From Candidatus Melainabacteria bacterium (GTDB taxonomy: Bacteria > Cyanobacteriota > Vampirovibrionia > 2-02-FULL-35-15): a DNA stretch of 52,918 nt. The translations under genes and the position numbers were made by a program. Location of the stretch: contig JACQBQ010000024.1 in NCBI GenBank assembly GCA_016201905.1, positions 1-52,918 on the forward strand, in the 5' to 3' direction. This document shows, in pieces, positions 7,337 through 15,958 of the stretch; within the stretch, counting starts at the first letter, position 1; every line of letters starts with the position of its first letter. The notes beneath the pieces were generated by a model. It saw only the letters and a list, made by a program, of their open reading frames with translations, made no database searches and was not told the origin of the DNA.

Positions 7337-8926
7337 ATGACATCACTTGCAATTGAATTAACTGCTCAAAGAAAGTGCGCAGGGCACTTACCTATATTTT
7401 TTACTCCTTCAATAAAAAATGAAGAGGATTTAGAAGCCTACAGAACAAGACAAGAGGAGAACTTTTTACCTGATGAGATTTTAAATGAAGAAAAATTCAT
7501 ATCCCAGAAACATATAACTGCCCGTGTACCTAAAGGTTGTAAACAATTTCCTGATAACTGGGCTAAGAAAATAAAATTAAATCCTGCTCAAAGAGAACAT
7601 TATAAAAATTTATTAGTAGCTCAAGGGCTTACAAAAGAGGAAGCTAAATACACACTGGATGCTGGTAGAGAAAATTTAAAAAGGTCAATAGTTTGGGCTA
7701 CAGAAAATGAAAAATACGGTAGTGAAGCAGCAAGATTTGCAGCAACAAGTACAGTTTTAGGAGTTGCAAAGTCAATTTTTGAAAATACTGAAGCTACTCC
7801 GGCTTTTATAAATACAATGCTGAACGTCCTTCAGGGTTTTACTCTTGGACAAAGAGGTAATCGTCAGTATTACCTTTATGGAAGCAATGATGATGACAGA
7901 GGCGTTTCAGCTTATCAAAGAGAGTATTATGGAAATAAAATATCCGGTGATTTGGCAGAGCTTGCCTGTACTTTTGAAACAAAAGTAAAACCTTATGTTT
8001 TACCGCTATTGGGCTACCTCGAAACTGATAACAGAGATGCAATAGCTTCACTTCTCACACTGCCAACAACACTTTTCTGGCGCATCAGGTATGGTGGTTA
8101 TATTAATCAGAAGTTTGCTACCAACCTGATAACTTACATTGCAAATAAACCGCTTGCTCTTTTAGGAGACAGGGCAAGTCAGAATGCTTTAAAGAACTTA
8201 GAAAAGGATTCTGATATTTTAACCATGCATTATTTGAAGCAAAGATTGAAAGTCTTACTAAGGCTGAAAGAAGGAGAAGCAGTATCAGGCAAAATGTACT
8301 CACTTACAAAAGATTTATTTTCAGATGATATTAACTCTGTAAGAAAATCGGCAGAAATTTTAAATGAAACTTTTGCTCCAATACTTGGAATTGCTGGGTT
8401 CACTTTTTCAGCTTTAGGTATTCCATTAAAAGCAATTACAATTTTTGCAACAGGTGAAGATTTAAACCCTCTTTTAAAAAGAACCATTGATTCATTTTCA
8501 ACCTGGGGAATTGCTACCCAGCAGCTTCTGTACAGTCTCAGATTTAGTGTTATGGAATATGTAAAAGGCAGACAAATTAAAGAAATCATTACTGAAGACA
8601 AACAAATGGACAGCATAAAGAAAAATGAATTACAAAGGCTGGTAGGAGACAGGTATAAACTGTCAGCCTTTGGATTTTTAGCTAATGGTTTAAGCTGTTT
8701 TTTACCTTTAGTTAAGCTACTTGATGACAGTAATCCGTTTTTTAAGGTGTCAAAGTCATTAACCTCTGAAACATCTTGTGGACTAAGCCAATATTTCTTC
8801 TCAAAAAGAAGAGAATTAAAAGCGAGATTTTTTAGAGTTAATAATGCAGAACTGTTTCAAAATACTGAGCCCTCTGTAGAAGAACCACCTCCTCCAAAAT
8901 TAAAACTTTACGGGGGAGAATATTAA
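7337..8926 (+). CDS. Large island-borne orphan protein, 529 aa
   Basis: I do not recognise this protein. The N-terminal about 140 residues are polar and helical (KLNPAQREHYKNLLVAQGLTK region). The middle about 145-330 is helical with many aromatic residues. There are amphipathic or weakly hydrophobic stretches near 350-375 (GIAGFTFSALGIPLKAI) and 440-460 (LSAFGFLANGLSCFLPLVKLL) that could touch a membrane. The tail is proline-rich (EEPPPPKLKLYGGEY). No signal peptide, Walker motif or nuclease motif is visible. It has its own transcript between the regulator region and the convergent DISARM operon, ending 87 bp from drmB. It could be element maintenance or cargo. Confidence 0.7.
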   Translation: MTSLAIELTAQRKCAGHLPIFFTPSIKNEEDLEAYRTRQEENFLPDEILNEEKFISQKHITARVPKGCKQFPDNWAKKIKLNPAQREHYKNLLVAQGLTKEEAKYTLDAGRENLKRSIVWATENEKYGSEAARFAATSTVLGVAKSIFENTEATPAFINTMLNVLQGFTLGQRGNRQYYLYGSNDDDRGVSAYQREYYGNKISGDLAELACTFETKVKPYVLPLLGYLETDNRDAIASLLTLPTTLFWRIRYGGYINQKFATNLITYIANKPLALLGDRASQNALKNLEKDSDILTMHYLKQRLKVLLRLKEGEAVSGKMYSLTKDLFSDDINSVRKSAEILNETFAPILGIAGFTFSALGIPLKAITIFATGEDLNPLLKRTIDSFSTWGIATQQLLYSLRFSVMEYVKGRQIKEIITEDKQMDSIKKNELQRLVGDRYKLSAFGFLANGLSCFLPLVKLLDDSNPFFKVSKSLTSETSCGLSQYFFSKRRELKARFFRVNNAELFQNTEPSVEEPPPPKLKLYGGEY

Positions 8927-9013
8927 GTACAAATCCAACCGCTGATATTAGTTTCATATATGAGAATCAATAAACCGTAAAATATGTTAAAAGCTAACAA
9001 GACATAACAAGGA

Positions 9014-10795
9014 TTAGTTTAAATAGTTACTAAAGAATCCAATCTCTTTTTTATCTGGTGTCCCCAGAAGCAAAGCCCTGTCAAGAAGAAGATTTCTTGT
9101 CTCACAACAGGTTTCAGGCAATAATAAGCATGCATGGCAAGCTGCTAAATTAAGACTTTGAAATCCCTGTTTTGTAAGCTCTATACATAAAGGGTCAGAT
9201 GAGCACCATCTTGCTGAAGCAAGAGCATCTTTAAATATCTTCTGAAAACTATCCTTTTCACCTAATCTTACAAGACCACCTAAAGTCCCATCTGAATCAC
9301 CTTCTGCCGTGTATATTAAAATTCCACTCATTTGCTGACCTGCTCTTGAGCTACAGTATATTTTTTCCTTAAGTGATGAGCTTGAATAGCCACATTCAAA
9401 ACTCAATTGCCTTATTAATATATGTGCAACTGAATGCAGAAGAATATACTCAGCAAGGTTCCTTTCATTCATCCTTACCCTGGACTGAAGTTCTCTTAAT
9501 CTTTCTGATACATCCCTTTTGATAAGCCATTCATTAATATTTTTTTTTGATATCTCAATAAATATTCCTTCTCCCCTAACTTCTATCCCTGGTTTCCATT
9601 CTGTAGAGGAATCCGAGTTGACTGATACAGGTTCTGCTGTTTCATCAGAATCTTCAAATTCATACTGTTCTTCATTCGGAATTACTCTTGTAAAGCCTGT
9701 TAAAACTCTTATCTCACGTAGTCTTTTTATCAAAGAGATTTGACTTATTTCAGTTATTCCGAATTTTATATTTTCCTGGGGGTCAACGTGGAAATCACTG
9801 GAAATCATGTGTTGTTTTTCTACTTTTCCTTTGAATGCCATATACTCTTCAAAAAGATAATCAATATCATCTCTTTGCTTTTTTACTTCAGTTTCAAGAA
9901 GCTCTACTTTTTCCCTTACTTCTTCAATTTTTATTCCGGTACTCTTTGAAATTTCCTTCAATAAAAAATCTCTGTTGGCATCTTCAAGATTACCTGATGC
10001 TGTGGAAATAACCTCAAAGAAACTGGTTTCACGAATTTTTTTTAGATTCTCATCAGTAAAGGGAGGGATATCAATTGAAGAAACCATATTGGGAAAATAT
10101 ACATTGCCTGCTCCCCTGTGTGTAACAACAGCCCTTTCAGCTTCACACCCTTCAATAGTGCTAGACCAGGGTTTATAACCTCTGCAATTAAATTTTTGAT
10201 GTACCGCTGCAGCCATAGAATTTTTTGCTCCGCATTTACATTTGACCATATAACCTGTCAAACCAGAATAATAACCAGTACTAGTAACAGTAATTTCCTT
10301 GTCTTTACCACAATCACCATGGTTTCTGTGAGCCCAGCCTTCCCAGTCAAAATCATCTATATGTCCATCCGGGCATATTAATATAAATCTTGCAGGGTTT
10401 AACTTCTGACCAGTACAACTATCACAATATTTAACTCCTGAAAATCTATTCCTCTCATTTAATTTTGTCCATTTATCAATATGTCTTATTCTATGACATC
10501 TTTTACAGAACAACCACTTGGGAAACAAAACTGCCGGAATGCCTTCCGGACATTCATCATCAGAATCAGATGGTGGAGCCATGAAATATTTAACATTAAG
10601 TTTTCTCTGTAATCTTGGTTCATATATTTTACGTCCTTTGTTGCTCCACTTTTCAATGTTGCATAGCATTAAAGATTCATTTGGAAAATCAATTATTGAA
10701 CCAACACCAAAAGTACTTATAATCTGGGAACGTCTTATGGTTTGATAATTCTTCCCGTATCTGCCAGTGAAAAATTTATTATTTCTTCTCTGCAT
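9014..10795 (-). CDS. drmB: DISARM protein DrmB (DUF1998 domain)
   Basis: The N-terminus RRSQIISTFGVGSIIDFPNES is the typical opening of DrmB-like proteins. Cysteine pairs follow: CKRCHRIRH at about 95, CDSC at about 127 and KCKCG at about 190. The C-terminal DUF1998 part has HSVAHILIRQLSFECGYSS and CHACLLLPETCCETRN, a probable zinc site. Its 593 aa fits the family. In DISARM, DrmB partners the helicase DrmA and the pair loads onto DNA with free 5' ends; that role is established for characterised systems and inferred here. It is last in the minus-strand operon and overlaps drmA by 17 bp, which suggests translational coupling. Confidence 0.87.
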   Translation of the reverse strand: MQRRNNKFFTGRYGKNYQTIRRSQIISTFGVGSIIDFPNESLMLCNIEKWSNKGRKIYEPRLQRKLNVKYFMAPPSDSDDECPEGIPAVLFPKWLFCKRCHRIRHIDKWTKLNERNRFSGVKYCDSCTGQKLNPARFILICPDGHIDDFDWEGWAHRNHGDCGKDKEITVTSTGYYSGLTGYMVKCKCGAKNSMAAAVHQKFNCRGYKPWSSTIEGCEAERAVVTHRGAGNVYFPNMVSSIDIPPFTDENLKKIRETSFFEVISTASGNLEDANRDFLLKEISKSTGIKIEEVREKVELLETEVKKQRDDIDYLFEEYMAFKGKVEKQHMISSDFHVDPQENIKFGITEISQISLIKRLREIRVLTGFTRVIPNEEQYEFEDSDETAEPVSVNSDSSTEWKPGIEVRGEGIFIEISKKNINEWLIKRDVSERLRELQSRVRMNERNLAEYILLHSVAHILIRQLSFECGYSSSSLKEKIYCSSRAGQQMSGILIYTAEGDSDGTLGGLVRLGEKDSFQKIFKDALASARWCSSDPLCIELTKQGFQSLNLAACHACLLLPETCCETRNLLLDRALLLGTPDKKEIGFFSNYLN

Positions 10796-13700
10796 ATTTC
10801 TGCTCCTCTACAACCAATACATCAGGCTCAGCTTCTTTTTGTCTAATCCTACACTCGGCATCTACATTTCTTAAGGAATTAGGAACAAAGAATCTTGCAC
10901 TCTTATCATTCTGGTCTGAAGTAATGAGATGTTTTTTTGTTTTATTGGTAAAGGATACTTTTTCTTCAGGAGCTGAACTTACAAATGATTCCCATTTATA
11001 AACAATGGATTTTAATTCTTCTTTGGCAATCTCATACTCTCTGGCATCAATGTTTTGTATTCTGTCAAGAATAATTGCCGTTATGTTTTCTATATCAGCC
11101 CTGTCCAATTTTATAAAATCCTGCGCACTATCATCTTTTGTAAGTCCTAAAACTTGCCTTACCAGTGTAATAAAAACAGCAGGCAATCCTCTGTCTCTGG
11201 ATGGACTGGCAAATGGAGTCACACTGGTTGGTTCTACACTTTTGTAAAGAGTGTTGTGGTACTGAATAAAATGTTCATAGTGTGACCTGTCTCTTGATTT
11301 CACAGGATTAAATATAGTAAAAACAATCCCCGGATATTTTCGTCCAATACGACTTGATGCCTGAATATATTCTGATGTTGTTTTTGGTTGACCTACTATT
11401 GTCATAAGATTAAGCCGGTCTATATCAACCCCGACAGATATCATATTGGTTGCAGAGACAAGGTCAACGCAGTGATTTTTTTCAGCTGTATATTTCTTTT
11501 CAAGCTCAGATAATATTGCCGGAATTTCCTCGGCTTTTTTCCGGCTTGTAAGCTCCTGCTTATTATTGACAAACCTTTGCTTAACATAAGTTCTTCTTTT
11601 CGACAGATTATTTATCTGCTCCTGAACATCATCATTAATGAATGTATCAAATTTCCCAAGCTCTCTTATGCTATTGAAATATGCAACCAGAGTCCAGTAC
11701 TTATCAATTACTTCTTCAGAAGATTTGATACAGAACACTGTCTGAAGGAGCTTGGCCGCAAGTCTTATTTCAGCAATACTCTGGGTTTTACCCCATGGCA
11801 TAACACCTACATAAATTCGACCAGGAGTACTGTAATCAGTATATGAAAAGAATGAGTCGTCACTTGATAATCCTGGCGGAGGGAATTGTTTTACTTCTCT
11901 ATTATATAAATTTCTGCATTGTTCAATGGAATTACGAATTGTTGCAGTTGAACCAACTATTTTAGGAACAGAATTTTTATCAGAGCTTAATATATCAACT
12001 GCACATTCAAAGAGACCAACCATGCTTCCAAGAGGTCCTGATATAAGATGTAACTCATCCTGAATTATCAGGTCTGGTTTTCTATTTCGTATTTTTCCAC
12101 TGGTGGAAAAGAATATGTTCCTGGATTCTCCCTTTGAGGCAAGAGAAGCAAATTTATCAACTGTTCCAAATAGTAGCGTAGGAGGATTATTGTAGATATC
12201 TTCATCAACTATTATAATTGGCAGAAAATCATTAAAATCACAGTTTTTGTTAGGACAAAACAGCTCAAGCCGTTTTGGTTTTGTTCTGATTCTGTATCCG
12301 AGTGCATCTGCTTTATCCATATGGGTACCGCACCACGGGCAGCTTAACACCTGAAATGGATTTGAATCTGAATAGCCCGTCATAAGTGCTTTCAGCTTTT
12401 CCTCTGCACCACTGCTACCGGATATTGCATTAGGAGTTGAATCTCCACCAATCCAGAGGCCAATTGTAACAGGCTGCTCTCCAAGTCCCTGTTGTCTTCT
12501 TATTCTTTCACAGGCACAAATTAGTGTGCATGCTCTCTGAAACTGTTGCGATGTTAGCAGCCTCAGTGTATAACGCATTATTATTGCAGTTCCACCATAA
12601 TTCTGAAGATAGCTAAGTCGTCTGTAAAAGATATTCAGGGCACAGAGTCCAAGATAGGCTTCTGTTTTTCCTCCTCCTGTAGGGAACCATATCAAATCAA
12701 CTATATTTCTATCGGGAGAATTGTTGTCCTCAACAGAACCAAGTGAGAGAAGTAAAAATGCCAGCTGAAATGGTCTCCATTCCGGTTCACTATGCGCTTT
12801 CTCCTGATAGTATTTTTCTGCTTCAGGCAAAGTATCAGAGAAATTTTTTCTTGTCTTTTGATATTCATAACGAATTCTCTGGTCTCTCATTGTCTGGTTT
12901 GCCAGTTTAAATGCCTTTATAAGGTTTTTGTTCTTTACCAGAAGACTTACCCCATGCTTTATGCGGTCAAATACTTTCTCACACTCAGAAAGGTGTTTTT
13001 CTGCCACAGGTTTAAAAATACCTGGCAGCTGACTTTCTCTTTTATGATTTTCGTCTATCCAGGATTTATATAAGGTACAGAAGTCAAGCAGCCTTTTTGT
13101 TTTTTCCTGGTCATTAAAACCGGAATCATCTGAGAGGTTTTTCATTAAAAGAATTTTTTTTACATCTTCATTAATATCTTTAATATTGAAACTAACCGAT
13201 GGTACTTCCACTACCGGCATGGCAGATGAAAAAATCTTAAAAGCTCTCCCGCCCTTTGAATCTGTCTCCCAACCCGCAGTACATCCATGACCAACTGCAA
13301 AAGACTTTTTGTCCAGATAAAGCATTGTTAATGAAAGCTCTTCCATGTTATCGTAACGGGTTGAGTCACTATATTCAACAAAAACAGGCTTGCCACTAGT
13401 TGTAGATTCTACAAAAAGTTTTACCTGAAAAATGGAATTCTCATATTTGCTTCCTTCAGATGAGTTAATCATTGATATCGTATAAAGAACTTTTTTCCCA
13501 AGAAGTCTGCTCTTTACAAAAAGATTTACATTGTCATCCAGTTTTATAATCCCGGAGGTATTTCTGTTAATTTTGTGCTTAAGATTTTCTATACCCATTC
13601 TCTTTCTTCCTGCTCCGATTCTATCTTTAATTCTGTAAAATACACTGGCAAAAGATTTTAATTTTTCATCTGAGGAGTTTAGGATTTTAATAATATTAGT

Positions 13701-14198
13701 TAGAGCTTCTTTTGAATTTTCCAGGTTTATCGGTTTAATAACATTATTTGAATAAGCAAAACTTTTGCTAAAGTCATCATTATTTAATATTGTTTCAGGT
13801 AGATTGTCACATTTTTCTTCTATTTCATGAATTTCAAGTTTTTTGTATTTTCCATATTGTGCTTTAACCTCAAGTTCTTCTTCCGGGCCTTCAACCATAA
13901 AACTTACACCAAATGCTGATGGATAAAAAGAGTTAAGTGTCGCAGCTGAATCAAGAGGTATTTCATCATCCTCTGCACTACTGACAGATTCTAGGTCCTC
14001 CCCGGTATCCGGAGTCCGTACAGGGCTGTCATCATCTGACAGAATTTCTGTTTCAGGCTCTGCTGGGTAGAGTATTCCAGAGGAATATACACTTAAAGGA
14101 TTTTCATCTATTATTTCTTCATCACCAAAAAGAGGGCCAACCAGCTCTTTATGAGCCTCATTTAATATTTCACTTCTTATCTGAGCATAATCCTTCAT
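10779..14198 (-). CDS. drmA: DISARM helicase DrmA
   Basis: This 1139-aa SF2-type helicase has a Walker A (PTGGGKTEAY, about residue 507), a DEAD-like motif II (IIQDELHLISG, about 711), and a C-terminal helicase domain ending in SVGVDIDRLN and QASSRIGRKYPG (about 930-955). A zinc cluster (CPWCGTHMDK at about 618, FCPNKNCDF at about 653) lies between motifs. The N-terminal 450 residues are a helical and beta region with an acidic stretch near 60-85. DrmA with DrmB is the sensing core of DISARM anti-phage systems. It overlaps the upstream NERD-helicase gene by 29 bp and drmB by 17 bp, so the set is one operon. All catalytic motifs look intact. Confidence 0.9.
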   Translation of the reverse strand: MKDYAQIRSEILNEAHKELVGPLFGDEEIIDENPLSVYSSGILYPAEPETEILSDDDSPVRTPDTGEDLESVSSAEDDEIPLDSAATLNSFYPSAFGVSFMVEGPEEELEVKAQYGKYKKLEIHEIEEKCDNLPETILNNDDFSKSFAYSNNVIKPINLENSKEALTNIIKILNSSDEKLKSFASVFYRIKDRIGAGRKRMGIENLKHKINRNTSGIIKLDDNVNLFVKSRLLGKKVLYTISMINSSEGSKYENSIFQVKLFVESTTSGKPVFVEYSDSTRYDNMEELSLTMLYLDKKSFAVGHGCTAGWETDSKGGRAFKIFSSAMPVVEVPSVSFNIKDINEDVKKILLMKNLSDDSGFNDQEKTKRLLDFCTLYKSWIDENHKRESQLPGIFKPVAEKHLSECEKVFDRIKHGVSLLVKNKNLIKAFKLANQTMRDQRIRYEYQKTRKNFSDTLPEAEKYYQEKAHSEPEWRPFQLAFLLLSLGSVEDNNSPDRNIVDLIWFPTGGGKTEAYLGLCALNIFYRRLSYLQNYGGTAIIMRYTLRLLTSQQFQRACTLICACERIRRQQGLGEQPVTIGLWIGGDSTPNAISGSSGAEEKLKALMTGYSDSNPFQVLSCPWCGTHMDKADALGYRIRTKPKRLELFCPNKNCDFNDFLPIIIVDEDIYNNPPTLLFGTVDKFASLASKGESRNIFFSTSGKIRNRKPDLIIQDELHLISGPLGSMVGLFECAVDILSSDKNSVPKIVGSTATIRNSIEQCRNLYNREVKQFPPPGLSSDDSFFSYTDYSTPGRIYVGVMPWGKTQSIAEIRLAAKLLQTVFCIKSSEEVIDKYWTLVAYFNSIRELGKFDTFINDDVQEQINNLSKRRTYVKQRFVNNKQELTSRKKAEEIPAILSELEKKYTAEKNHCVDLVSATNMISVGVDIDRLNLMTIVGQPKTTSEYIQASSRIGRKYPGIVFTIFNPVKSRDRSHYEHFIQYHNTLYKSVEPTSVTPFASPSRDRGLPAVFITLVRQVLGLTKDDSAQDFIKLDRADIENITAIILDRIQNIDAREYEIAKEELKSIVYKWESFVSSAPEEKVSFTNKTKKHLITSDQNDKSARFFVPNSLRNVDAECRIRQKEAEPDVLVVEEQKYAEKK

Positions 14199-15945
14199 AA
14201 TCTCTTAATTCTACCAATTTTAAATACTGATTTACATTTTCAAAATATTGTTCTTTCTGGTCTTCTTTCAAAAAAAGAAATAATAGACTCTTACATCTTG
14301 TCATTCCTATATAAATTAATGCCCTGCTGCGTTCGTTCTTTAAGTTATCAATATCAAGAAGAATTGTTATTTTATTTTCAAGTCCTTTGTAGACAGGTAT
14401 TGTACAAACAAAAACAGCATTTTCTATATGATTGGTTATATTTTCTTCTGTAAGTTCAGCTAAAATACAGGGCAAATAAATATTATCTCTTACAATTTGA
14501 AGTTCACTAAAAGGAGTTGAGGAAAGTATTGTAATATCACTGGCTGGTATTTTTTCAGTAACAATTAGCTGATGAAGAAGTTTCTGAAGCATAGATGTTT
14601 CTTCTTTTTTATCCTTGTACCACTGAAACTGAACTTTATCACCCTGAATTCTTTTTATACTCTCATTTCTGAACCCGCTTAATATGGACGCCTGAACAGC
14701 TATTTCCCTGGTATTACGACAGTTCAGATTTAGATTATAAATAGCAGTATTGTAATCACTGAGTTTATTTAAAACCTTGTTATCAAATCTTCCGTAAATG
14801 TTCTGCCTCTCCGAATCCATAAAAAATAGCCAGTTTCCATCACTTAGCCCATTTTTTAAAATACATTCAAGAGCATTGAAATAATTTACAGATAAAATAT
14901 CCTGGGCTTCATCTAAAATAAGACAATCATAAAAAGGAGCATTTCTTTTTTTTACAGCTTTCTGGAATAACTCAGGGTAGTGAAGTCCAAAAATTTCCTC
15001 TTTAGGTAAATTAAGTTTCATCAGATTACTTAGCTCTGAAGTAAAATTAGATTTCGCAATTTCTTCATAGAAGTACTTACTGATGGAATTTACAGTAATC
15101 AATTTACCCTCAGCATCTATTTTTTCTATCTCAGATTTTAATTTGATTCCAAGCAGCTTATTAAAACACAACAAAAGTGTTTTAATACCCATATGATAAT
15201 TCCTGCGTGCCTTTTCTACTGCAAGCATGGTTTTGCCTGTACCAGCTGCTCCCTGAAATATAACTCTTTTGTTTTCAGACATATGGTCAAGTGCATAGTA
15301 TTGCTCAGTTGTATAATTTGTAATTTCATCCTCTGTATCTTCAACTTTTTTCCACAGGGGTACAGGGATTTCAAAATCCCCCCTTATATAACCAATAACA
15401 TCTTCAATATTTTTTAGCGTCCCATGTTTTCTGGATTTTTCTCTCCAGTATTCTTTAAGCCTGGCAATATAATCAGAGATGTCATTCTTAATGTCTTTTG
15501 CATCATAAATAATTCTTTTATCCCATTCAGGGGACTCCTGTTCAAATACGATATCAGGGAACATTACTCCAAATCCAAACAAACAGTTGTTTAATTCGTT
15601 GCCAAATTTAATCTTAAGGTCATTTAAGAGAGCAAACATGGAATCAGAAACCTGTCTGAATGGACCCTGCGAATTAGATGTGATTTCACCATAGCGATTC
15701 CTGAAAGTCCATACACCATTTTCTCGTTTTACCTGTCCACCTTTTATTTCAAGACATATAATGCTTTCTTCATCAACCAGAACAAAATCAAGCTCAGCAA
15801 TCCTCTTTCTCTGGTGTCTGGCTAACGCCAGTGAATGTAGGCAGGTAATATTACCAAGTCGGGAGGATGATATAGATTCAAAAATCTTTCTTTCTGCCGA
15901 ACTCTTTATATCACGGTGAATGTAATCTGGTATTAATTTCACCAT
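14170..15945 (-). CDS. NERD nuclease-domain fused to UvrD-like helicase
   Basis: Residues of about 15-130 are a NERD domain: an AERKIFESI helix, RIAELDFVLVDEESIICLEIKGG with the acidic pair and ExK of a restriction-endonuclease-like fold, then GPFRQV. From about 215 a superfamily-1 helicase follows: Walker A GAAGTGKTMLAVEKA (about 230), motif II CLILDEAQDIL (about 343), LNCRNTREIA, and a late block ALIYIGMTRCKSLLFLF. It is expected to unwind and probably cut nucleic acid. It lies 13 bp after drmE and overlaps drmA by 29 bp, so it is an integral part of the operon. It is not one of the standard DISARM genes, and it sits in a locus without drmC; replacement of the DrmC nuclease is inference. 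Confidence 0.87.
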   Translation of the reverse strand: MVKLIPDYIHRDIKSSAERKIFESISSSRLGNITCLHSLALARHQRKRIAELDFVLVDEESIICLEIKGGQVKRENGVWTFRNRYGEITSNSQGPFRQVSDSMFALLNDLKIKFGNELNNCLFGFGVMFPDIVFEQESPEWDKRIIYDAKDIKNDISDYIARLKEYWREKSRKHGTLKNIEDVIGYIRGDFEIPVPLWKKVEDTEDEITNYTTEQYYALDHMSENKRVIFQGAAGTGKTMLAVEKARRNYHMGIKTLLLCFNKLLGIKLKSEIEKIDAEGKLITVNSISKYFYEEIAKSNFTSELSNLMKLNLPKEEIFGLHYPELFQKAVKKRNAPFYDCLILDEAQDILSVNYFNALECILKNGLSDGNWLFFMDSERQNIYGRFDNKVLNKLSDYNTAIYNLNLNCRNTREIAVQASILSGFRNESIKRIQGDKVQFQWYKDKKEETSMLQKLLHQLIVTEKIPASDITILSSTPFSELQIVRDNIYLPCILAELTEENITNHIENAVFVCTIPVYKGLENKITILLDIDNLKNERSRALIYIGMTRCKSLLFLFLKEDQKEQYFENVNQYLKLVELRDYEGLCSDKK

Positions 15946-15958
15946 CTGTTAAGCCCTT

